This document shows positions 55,891 to 64,000 of a stretch of 64,000 bases of DNA, piece after piece. The translations under genes were made by a program, and so were the position numbers. Numbering within the stretch: the first letter of the stretch is position 1; each line of letters starts with the position of its first letter. The stretch is from Vandiemenella viatica (lineage: Eukaryota > Arthropoda > Insecta > Orthoptera > Morabidae), in assembly GCA_031002005.1 (NCBI GenBank), contig JARYHS010008074.1:183792494-183856493 (forward strand). Reading direction: 5' to 3'. The notes below the pieces were generated by a model. The model was not told the origin of the DNA. It worked only from the letters and a program-made list of their open reading frames with translations, and ran no database searches.

Positions 55891-57605
55891 TATGTATATA
55901 TAACGCTGTAAGGCACATAAAGTAGTTGTGTATAGAAACTACTAACAGCATTGTAGGAATTTCTTTTAAAAAAACCTGTGATTTAAGAAATCTCTTCTTC
56001 TTTACTTATACCAGTTAAATAAGAATTTATGTTTTCCTACGATAGTAATCCAGTTATAAATTTTTGAGTGACAATGGTCGTTAATTTGTTACAGTGCTAA
56101 TATTTAGTTCTATGTAATTTCCTCTCATATTTTTACATATTTTTTTTTCCTTGAAGATGGTGCATTGTATTCCACCCACAGAATTAATTGTCGATATGGC
56201 TCAAGACTAGACAAATAATTCCAACAACAAATTATTTGTTTCTGACAGGTGATGTTAATTCTCTTGTAAAATAATTATTTTAGAAACATGTGGGCAGTTT
56301 GAAAAAGGATAAGCGATGTGATTTCGACGCAGCTAGAAATCCGTGTAGTTATCTTTCAGTGTTGCTGCCGTGAAAGTGTTTATGTTTACATGGGCAGTTG
56401 GTTAAGAAATATTAGATACACTCAGTTATAAAACACTCCTCAAGTATGCTATTCACTGACTCAATTAGGTAAGCATCAAGGATGTATTATACTCATAAGC
56501 AATGAGTAAGTTTGAAATGTTTAAAAAGGAAATACAAATAAATATTCAAAATCTGAAATACTCAGATGAACTGAGAACTGCATGTTCACAAGTCCTGAAC
56601 ATTTACCACAGGACCACACTGCTCACATTGCTGTGCTACTCATCAGTGTGTAAACAATGCAGCCTAGGAAAACAGTTTCACTCATCTGGCTCTCATACAC
56701 ACTTTTCTGGAATAATCTCCTTATGATAGTTTCTGTAGTTTTGTAGTATTAAAAATTCTATATTCTTGAACGTAGTCATTCGCTGGTTTTTCCACAGACC
56801 ACATTATGAGTGCAATATTATTGGATGGAATTAGCAAAACCAGTATATAAATATTATCAATACAGTTTTGCACTAATAAATTGGAGTAAAATATAGCACT
56901 GATCCTCTTTTTAGCCTCATTTTAATGCAATTCCGCTAATTACATCTTTTACAATAGGTTTCACGATCTGAATTTAGGAAAAATGTTACTGAAATGTAGG
57001 TAAAGGTTGATGAATTACAGCAGAAATAAGAATTGTCAGTGAGAGGAGCTTAATTCTTCCCTGTTAGCCAGTCTTCCTGTTTTGTTTCATGCATTGACTT
57101 ACGGAAATGAAAATTCTGAATTATAAATGGCTCTGAATTAAATATCTGCCAATAAGATTTCCAAGGAGCAGAGCTAATATTGCATTACTCTTTGCTGGAA
57201 TGAAATGATTGTCAGATTGTACAAAATAAATGTAATAAAATCTGACAGTGGTGGACAGATTTAATGGTAGAAAGTGTACATTTGGGTAGGAGAATAACCA
57301 CCATTTACGAAAGTTGGAGATTGATGCAATGAGAACACGCATGCTTCCTTGAGGCAGCTATCTCATTCTATTGTTGAAGAAGGGAAAGAGCAAAAAATTT
57401 CATCTCTGTGTCTGCCGGCTACAGCAGTCTTCTACCTTGGTAAATGGTGGTTATTCTCTTATTCAAAAGTTTAATATATATAGGAACAATGAAATAATGT
57501 CAATAAGTAGCTAAAAGGGGTTACAAGTTAGTAAAGGAAATTAATTACGGCTTACCTCAGTTGATGTTTGTGTGGTGTGAATTCATGACAGACATGAACA
57601 CAAAT
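55891..57605. other. AT-rich non-coding stretch
   Basis: No recognised genes or element ends. Confidence 0.45.
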
Positions 57606-57897
57606 GACATGACCACTGATTGATGCTTCTAGAAATTTCTGTAGCTGTGAAATGAAGTCTTCTGTAGCTATGTTAGAAAACTGAGAGGAAGGGAAGGTAT
57701 TCAGACAACTGCAGATAACAATGGAGAAGAAGTTACTGAGGATTTGAAAATTGTAGACTTGTCTAATGAGACTATTGGGGACCATCATCCTGGGATGGGA
57801 GGGAATGAATCAGAGGAGCATATTCATATCAGTTGAAGTGAGGAAATTACAGAATTAAATATAGATCCTATGGTAATTATAAAGGAGCTAAGAAAGC

Positions 57898-57928
<31 letters not shown>

Positions 57929-58400
57929 GAAAAAGATCCGATGTAGATAATAATACTACAAATGTATTAAAGATAGTGGGATACGATATTGTATCTTACC
58001 TTCAAATATTTTTTACAATTAGTGGAGTCTTGCTGCTTATTAAAGGATTGGAAATTACCAAAAGTAGTACCAGCTCATAAAGGAGAAGCAAAAAATAGGG
58101 TTGAAAATTTCAGTCTGATTAGTTTGACATGAGTGACAGGCAAAACGATGGAGAGAATAAAATGCATCTACATCAGAAATGTCTGTTAGGAAAGATCCTG
58201 ATTTACAAATTGACAGCATAGCATTATGCAAGGATATTCATGTGAATCTAAGATGATTGGCTATGTGTAAGATATTTCAGATGAATTGGATAAAGGAGCC
58301 AAAGTTGAAAGTATAGCACTAGATCTTCAAAGGAATTTGACAAAGTGAGTCATAAAATGTCAAAAGTAGTGGAATCTAACATTCAAAGTATACAAGATAA
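57606..58400 (+). pseudogene. Second, heavily decayed copy of the LINE-2 family
   Basis: Nucleotide-level similarity to 47,865-48,590: 'gaaatttctgtagctatgtt', 'gaagttactgaggatttgaa', 'aatttcagtctgattagttt' and 'gatattcatgtgaatctaag' occur in the same order. Coding is destroyed by stops and deletions. An A run at 57,899-57,924 lies in the middle. Only the pre-RT and first RT blocks remain. Confidence 0.85.
57899..57924 (+). repeat. Poly-A run
   Basis: About 25 A residues inside the LINE-2 copy, at the site where the better copy has 'aagctgaaaaaaacaaagg', so it is an expanded A tract. Confidence 0.9.
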
Positions 58401-58439
58401 CAATAAAAAAAAGTAAGAAAGGACAACTAGATGATTAGA

Positions 58440-59796
58440 GATATTACCATTAGAACATGTGTTCCATAACAATTAAATTAAATTTGATATATTCAGGTGT
58501 TAGCCCTTCATTGATAAAAGAACACTTCAGAGGGTGGGCACTGTACGAGGTTGTCTCTCAACCTCTGAGAGACAGATGAAGGCAGGAGGCTGTGGAAAAC
58601 TCTTTAAAAAGGAGAAAAAGACAATTCCATAACATTTCAGCTTAAAATTTTATTCATACAGAGAGAAAAGATCCATTTGGCAAGGGAAATTTGCACACTT
58701 CAAGGCTTACTGCACGACTCAATCAATAAACCTTAGTGCTTGCGTACCTTCCTTAGCAAATGACTTGTTGTCCTCTGCATTAATAAACCCGTTGCGATTA
58801 TGTCCAATACAAATTGAATACCACAAACGTACAATAATGGTGGGTTTTCTCTTTCATAGTAACCAAAAACCATCAGCATTCATACCCACTGAGGTTTTTA
58901 TGGAATTAAAGCAACTATCACATAGTGCTGTAGATTCTAGGTCAGTTGAGACAGTGAATGTAAACAGGTGTGAGCAAAGGAATGTATACATTCACAAAGC
59001 AATGAACCTCTCAGTAGGACAGAACACTCAGCATTTGCATGTAATCGACGATGTCTTTCAGCCAGTACAATAGCATCAAGATGCTCCTGGATTAGATAGT
59101 TGTCATCCCCTCTTAGGAAAATGTATTGGGGAGAGTTGCTCAAAACCCAAGGACCATCACTGGAATGAGGTCGATTGAAGGGGCCAGGCGCCGTGAGCTG
59201 CAAGAAGATCGAGGCCAATGTTGTCAGCCCGCAGCTCAGATTGCAGCCGTAGTCAACGGCGCTGACAGTGGGCTCAGCAGACGAGACATGGTGTTGTCAC
59301 AATAAATACAGAGAAGTAGGAACCTGCTTAGATGCCGATAGCTAGTGGGGATGGTACAGCCTAATGGAAAGTTAAGGAAGAATTGTTAGTCTCTGGTATT
59401 AGTTGCAATGATAACTAACCTGGTTGGAATAAGGGAATGGAAGGCATAGTAGGCTTTAATTTAGTGTCAAGTACGGAGTCAGCCACTGCAAGAAGGTGTT
59501 GAGTGTGGGGGTAGACAAAATATTGCAGTGAGCTTGTGACTAATGAGAATAAAATATAGAAAAATAAGGCAAAAAGTACCACCCACTAATACAGTGTCAT
59601 CGAGGCGTGAAATCACAGCAGTAAACAGCGGCATGATGAATCAGCACAACACACTGCAGCAGTTGCGGAATTGAGGACAGCAGTGAAAGGACTCTGTCAG
59701 CACTACAACAGCTTAGCAGAAAAGTGAGTAGAGCATTACTCCTATGGCTACTAGTGTGGGAAACAGTGACACTGCGGAAGGCCGAAATGTAGTAAA
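58440..59796 (-). other. Unrecognised segment with weak coding texture on the minus strand
   Basis: Between 59,218 and 58,765 the minus strand stays mostly open in pieces (HLDAIVLAERHRRLHANAEC; LLCECIHSFAHTCLHSLSQL; SFNSIKTSVGMNADGF-like; LWYSICIGHNRNGFINAEDN). I do not recognise a family. The 59,240-59,796 part has no coding and could include the 5' leader or LTR of gypsy-3, but no LTR edges were found. Confidence 0.3.
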
Positions 59797-60660
59797 ATGA
59801 GAGAAATACAAGTGAGCTCATTAGAAGCATTACAGCAAATCCCTAATTCCCTTTGTGCTGAGAAAGGAGTATTGGATGAATTTATAGATAATTTTGATAT
59901 GGCGCTCAGTCTTGTAAATGCTGAAGATCACAAAATCCTTTTAAAATGTGTAAAGGTGCACATTGGAGGTAAAGCAAGACAGCAGATTTTATTACATGAA
60001 AAAGTCAAAGAGTGGAAGGATGTATGGGCAGTGCTGGTAGAAAATTATAAACTGAAGCACACGGTGGATCATTAAGCAATAGACATATTTGCGAGTCAGC
60101 AGAGAGGTGGATAATTGGTTGCAGAATGGGCCAGTAGGTTGAACAGAATTGTGTGTGAGTTCTGGGAAGCAACCAAGAACGAATTGAAAGGGCGTGAACT
60201 GGCAGGAGCTTTGAAATTAATAAATACCCTTGCACACGCAGCATTTGTCTGGGTATTAGTCGATGAAAAAATCATTGCAGTACTCAGGGCGAGAGGAAAG
60301 GATTTATCATTAACTGAAACCATGGAAATTGCTCTCACTTGAAGAAACAGTAATTATGCTGGCCAAAGAGAATTGACAGCACCAGGGAAGTGAGGGAAGG
60401 CAACATGTGGAAGTGAATAGAGGAGGAAGAAAGGAAACAGGGAGCCGCAGGATTACGAGAATTGCTAGCTATGTGGAAGGTCAGGACATGCTGCAAGACA
60501 GTGTAGAGAGGTGGCACTTATTCGAGGAGTTACCTCAGAGCTGGGACAAAGGCATCAGTGCTATGGGAAAAAAGGTCATGATAATTCGCAATGCCGAGGT
60601 GACATGAGACAGCGAGAAGTCACTGCAGAGCAGGAAAAGCAAAAACAAATTGAAGAGGAA
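59797..60660 (+). pseudogene. gypsy-3 gag with two CCHC knuckles, several in-frame stops
   Basis: One frame runs from ATG 59,797 to about 60,660 without a frameshift but with at least five stops (for example near 60,073, 60,112 and 60,340). Helical capsid-like segments include LDEFIDNFDMALSLV and LLHEKVKEWKDVWAVLVENY. Zinc knuckles follow: C-stop-LCGRSGHAARQC (CX2CX4HX4C) near 60,463, and a second, HQCYGKKGHDNSQC, that lost its second cysteine. Gag packages the element RNA in live relatives. Confidence 0.75.
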
Positions 60661-60834
60661 TAGAAAGCAGCAAGGTATAGCAGTGAATATTGGAAATAAG
60701 GATACCACACAAGAGAGGGTAATGTGTGCCCATAGATAGAGCAAGTACAGGAATTGGAAAAGAGTGAATGCAGCAGTAGTAATAAAAATGATTACATTCA
60801 ATTAGAATGCAAATAAAGTCAATAGAGCCCACTT

Positions 60835-61130
60835 AAGACTCTGTTGGATTCAGTTGCATCGGTGTTGCTTATCAGAGCAGAGTGTGTAAGATAAAATCAG
60901 CATTGTAAAATGATGAATGGTATTAGGATCAAAGGAATCTCTGGAAAAACCATTCAAACAGATGGTGCATTAATAGTTATGCTAAAGGAAAGAACAGAGT
61001 TGCAAATGCGGTATAAAATACAAGGTGGTTACAGCATGCGTAGACACTCCACATAATGGAATATTCTGCCGACACTGTTTGATGACGTGGGAGGCAATAG
61101 TCGATTATGTTAAAGCAATCGTGTGTGTAC
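60835..61130 (+). pseudogene. gypsy-3 aspartic protease, broken
   Basis: It begins LLDSVASVLLIRAECV at 60,841, where the glycine of the D-S/T-G loop reads V. IRIKGISGKTIQTDGALIV (flap and strand) and a VDTPHNGIF...AIVDYVKA-like segment follow, corresponding to the second triad and C-terminal strand of gypsy proteases. One frame change lies near 61,023. The changed active-site loop makes it inactive. Confidence 0.68.
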
Positions 61131-61205
61131 AAGGATGTTCAATTCGCATGAAGACTGGAGAAGAGGCAATGTCAATTACCCCAAGAGGAGGAGTGGACAA
61201 ATACC

Positions 61206-61945
61206 GTGAACAAGAGAAATGGTGTCGTTCAAGTTGGATTAAGCTTGGAACATTTAGAAGAACAGGAAAAGCAAGTGTCAAAAGAGTTATGTGCAGTGCA
61301 TCAAGATGTCAATTGGGAAGTAGATGTGTTGCAACATAATAAGACAGGGGAGCAGGAAATACAAATAAAGGATGGAGATGTAGAAAAGGGAGAAAATGAG
61401 AAACGAGATAAGATATCGAAAAGCAAAGGAAGAGACTGCAGAAAGTCAGCACAGGCAGAAATAATAAAAGAATGGAATGGTATCAGGAATTCATTGTTGC
61501 TAATAAGAGATATGAATAAAGAAACTGAAATATTATTGCAAGAAGAAATAATACAAGAAAATGAAGCTGAGCAGAGTTCGCTACTCAGAAACTGAAGAAA
61601 AAGTGAAGAGGGGTCAAAAAAAGGAAATAATACAAGAAAGTTGAGTCGAGCAGAGTTTGCCAGTGTTACTGAAGAATCTGAAGAAACAAAGTGAAGAAGC
61701 ACCAAAAGATGAAATAGTACAAGGTATCAAAAGCAAATAAAAATTGCCATTGGTTATGATTACAAAGGAACAGAAGAATCCGAAGAAAGAAGGCGAGAGA
61801 TTAGTGCAAGAGGAAATAAGAAAAAAAAGCAGAGGCTACAAGAAATTGAAGGATTGGAAAAAAAAAAAAAATAGTGAGGTATCATTGCGAGGGAAAGTGG
61901 ATGCACTCAATCGATACAGTGGAATCAATTCAGTAGTACTGTGAG
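61206..61945 (+). pseudogene. Charged linker between gypsy-3 protease and the missing RT
   Basis: A lysine- and glutamate-rich frame of 129 residues (61,206-61,595) includes KDGDVEKGENEKRDKISKSK. It then turns into degenerate repeats of about 80 bp carrying the coding motif EEIIQENEAEQSS (61,541; 61,621; 61,706). I do not recognise a domain. Intact relatives have a shorter stretch between protease and RT, so this may be an expanded or foreign segment. Confidence 0.45.
61540..61730 (+). repeat. About 80-bp degenerate repeat in the gypsy-3 linker
   Basis: The 'gaaataatacaagaaa' motif recurs at 61,545, 61,624 and (as 'gaaatagtacaagg') 61,709. Each time it is followed by glutamate-rich codons and 'gagcagagtt' in the first two. 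Confidence 0.65.
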
Positions 61946-62433
61946 GAAAATAGGATTGACCTACCATGGTTCATGAGTACCCTGCAAGTGGCTTTACTAG
62001 CAAGTGCAAGAAGAATGCTTATGACAAAAGTGCACACAGGCAGTATGCTAGGATGACCACTAGAGTGACTCGCGTGCATGATGGGCAGGTGCTGCATCAG
62101 GTGTAGTTGCTGTAGTTCACAAACCATTATGTAGGCCTTGCACAAACACTGCAGTGAGACAATACGACTGCTTATTACAGCACCAGCACAGAATCAAGAG
62201 AAAGACTAGCAGCAGGAAATACTAACATACAGTTGACACATGCAGAAGATATTGTGACATATTTAAAACCAAAGCAAAAATATGCTGCAGATTGGCGACT
62301 TGCGATATGTCAAGTTATTGAATGCTACAGAGAGGGGAAGTTGATATGTTAATGACTAAATAAGTGCTATGTTTTGATGTCTGAAGTGTTTGCTATTATT
62401 TTTGAAATGAAGTGAATATTAGATATTGTATGT
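61946..62433 (+). other. Undetermined gypsy-3 internal sequence
   Basis: No RT motif was recognised. Near 62,210-62,340 one frame is open (AGNTNIQLTHAEDIVTYLKP) but matches no family I know. Confidence 0.35.
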
Positions 62434-63766
62434 TGTAAGAACCTTAGAATTTTGGCAAATTCTAGTTTTGCTTAGGCTGGACTTAGAAATTTCGAGAAGA
62501 GTAGTTGTCAACTTAAAGGAATTTGCCTGCAATCTTGCTCACAGTGACAATTCACCATAAAAATCATTTTAAAGTGTTTTTATCATATCACGAAATGTTT
62601 ATTTTAGGAGATATTCCTGTTTGTTCATGTTTTAAAACATGCTATCGGAAAAGTAGAGATTCTAAGATTTGTTATATCTTTAAATCGAATAAAGCGACAG
62701 CTGAACTTTTATCACCAGCTATAGTCAGCATTGTTCCTGATATTTTGCAGTAAAATTAAATAATTTGGTAAAGTTTAATTAGTGATTTTAATTAAGAGAA
62801 AATAATAAGCTTTTAATTAAAAGAGATATTAATTTGAAATTTATATCAGTAAATAGCCCTAATTAAGACAAATACAGACATATAATGGTTTCAGTGAAAA
62901 GTTTAAGCATTTGTCTGGTAATTAAGTTTTTGAAGATAGATTGTTGTTGATTGTCGCTGTAAAAATTCAAATGTTTGGGTTAATCGCCTACTTCGGAGCT
63001 TTGTATCACCACGCGAAATTAAATAAAACTTTAAAACTAATCACTCTAAATTTCCCACTAAACTGCCATTTGACTTCCAGTAGATAAGTCTAGACACTGT
63101 CAAAGTTTAAACATTTTTAATAATCTGGATCGTTAAATAAATTACACACACTTTTGATCTCGCGGAAGGGAAAAGATGTGATACAGTTGCTTACGTCACT
63201 GATTCTAGTGGTTCCTATAAAAACACCCCGCCGCCATCATGTTTTTGTCTTTTCTCTATCTGGGGAGCATTATGTGAGTGAACTTGCGTCAGTCTTGTGT
63301 CGGGGCGGGAGGAAATCTGTTGAAGATGAAGCTACCGAGTCGGCCATGTTGGGACTTTGGTGTGATAGCCTGCGAGGATAACTGTTAACATGAACTTTTA
63401 AATTTTCATAAGGGGTGCGGTCGGTAAAATTTCTCTCCACAACCTGTAATATTTTGGAAAAGTCTGTTCGATTGCCTACTCAACTGTGTAATGCTATTTT
63501 GAACTTGTGATTTCTTTAAATAAATTTCAAATTTTTCGAGTAAAGTGGACTTGTGATTTCATAGTAGACAGTAGACCTTTTCTAGATTTGTGGTTTAGTA
63601 ACAGATCTAGTGGCGACCTTCAAGCATTTACGTTGAGTTTCTGTCAGGCTACATGGTCAAATTTAAATTATTTTATGAACTTTCTGCAAAACTTTGAATC
63701 CACTTGAACTGTTAGTTGAGGTGCTAAGGCTATACTATAGCCCCGGTACCAGCCTTGTTCCTTACA
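62434..63766 (+). mobile_element. Solo LTR, copy 4 of the TGTAAG family
   Basis: 1,333 bp from TGTAAGAACC to TTGTTCCTTACA, flanked by ATGT at 62,430-62,433 and 63,767-63,770. A TATA-like site (CCTATAAAAAC) near 63,216 gives plus orientation. It is closest to copy 1: an 80-bp block (21,532-21,614 against 63,291-63,374) is almost unchanged. It splits gypsy-3. Confidence 0.92.
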
Positions 63767-63770
63767 ATGT

Positions 63771-64000
63771 GCTGGAAGGAGAAGATTACACTTAAGGAAA
63801 CAGTATAGAGAAATGTAACAGTTATAGAAGAGGATTAGATAAGTGTTTTAGATGGAGAACTGAAGCAGTCGACAGGAGAAATGATATCACCACAGCAGCA
63901 GTCTGAAGAATTTTGTGAGCTCGCAAAACCAGTTGCTAGAATGGAAGCGGCTGATACAGGTAAAACATTGTATAACAAATAGCTTGAGTTTGTCAACAGA
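63771..64000 (+). other. Continuation of gypsy-3 after the solo LTR
   Basis: Coding-like, purine-rich and glutamate-rich sequence resembling the linker upstream of the LTR. It supports the view that the LTR interrupted one element. No domain was recognised before the window ends. Confidence 0.4.

Larger units (their letters stand above)
59797..64000 (+). mobile_element. Decayed Ty3/gypsy retrotransposon (gypsy-3), split by a solo LTR and running off the window
   Basis: The plus-strand order is gag (59,797-60,660), protease (60,835-61,130) and a long charged linker (61,206-61,945). Then come a solo LTR at 62,434-63,766 and further sequence to the window end. No RT is reached. Protease and zinc-knuckle motifs support gypsy. 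Family beyond that is not determined. Confidence 0.72.

Noticed and set aside
61025..61339. 104-residue open frame as a separate gene
   Set aside because: Its first part is the frame-shifted end of the gypsy-3 protease and the rest overlaps the linker in another frame.
62523..62753. 76-residue open frame in solo LTR copy 4
   Set aside because: Not conserved in frame in copies 1-3, and no family resemblance; a chance frame in LTR DNA.
63154..63381. 75-residue open frame in solo LTR copy 4
   Set aside because: Lies across the presumed promoter and leader; copy 1 does not preserve it as a frame.
1..64000. CRISPR arrays, bacterial operons, rRNA genes, phage genes
   Set aside because: None seen. 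Repeats are transposons, SINEs, microsatellites and diverged tandem arrays; direct repeats with unique spacers of CRISPR type are absent.

Overview
This is a eukaryotic nuclear genome window, most likely from an insect or close arthropod relative with a large, transposon-rich, AT-rich genome. No bacterial, organellar or viral gene arrangement is seen. The evidence is a spliced host-gene exon with an AG acceptor, long AT-rich non-coding tracts, tRNA-derived SINEs, LINEs, Ty3/gypsy elements, a Helitron, and mariner, hAT and Harbinger transposons whose protein remnants match insect-type families. Family calls are from motif memory; no database search was run.

One host coding segment is convincing: the last exon of a lysosomal phospholipase A2 (group XV, LCAT-like) gene at 12,597-12,819 (+). 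It sits in a transposon-poor AT-rich stretch of about 8-19 kb that probably holds its last intron and 3' flank.

Layout: 1-4,058 is a decayed Ty3/gypsy element (-) abutting a decayed hAT-like transposase (4,059-6,075). 6,684-7,961 is a complete but dead mariner. 9,340-10,070 is a degenerate tandem repeat. 19,290-27,245 is a second gypsy element (-) carrying three later insertions: a solo LTR, a SINE and a Helitron. 27,804-29,123 is a Tc1/mariner-superfamily element in a TA microsatellite. 30,983-32,439 is a Harbinger-type element with remnants of both its proteins. 33,000-35,340 is a gag-like ruin with a SINE. 36,480-39,720 is a LINE (-) split by a solo LTR. 41,126-42,842 is another solo LTR (-). 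42,947-46,717 is an hAT element with an exact 8-bp target duplication. 47,090-49,710 is a second LINE (+). 49,736-53,190 is a large inverted repeat (two 1,269-bp arms, 917-bp spacer). 54,640-55,890 is a roughly 180-bp satellite-like array. 57,606-58,400 is a second copy of the second LINE. 59,797-64,000 is a third gypsy element (+) split by a fourth solo LTR.

The strongest signal beyond routine annotation is one LTR family (about 1.3-1.7 kb, ends TGTAAG...CTTACA) present four times in 64 kb only as solo LTRs. Each copy has a perfect 4-bp target duplication and a conserved hairpin near its 5' edge. Second is the long, nearly identical palindrome at 49.7-53.2 kb, whose left arm starts inside a SINE tRNA head. 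Third is a Helitron whose helicase tail was overrun by a 147-bp in-frame tandem array. I found no convincing new multi-gene biological system; most of the window is nested transposon history.
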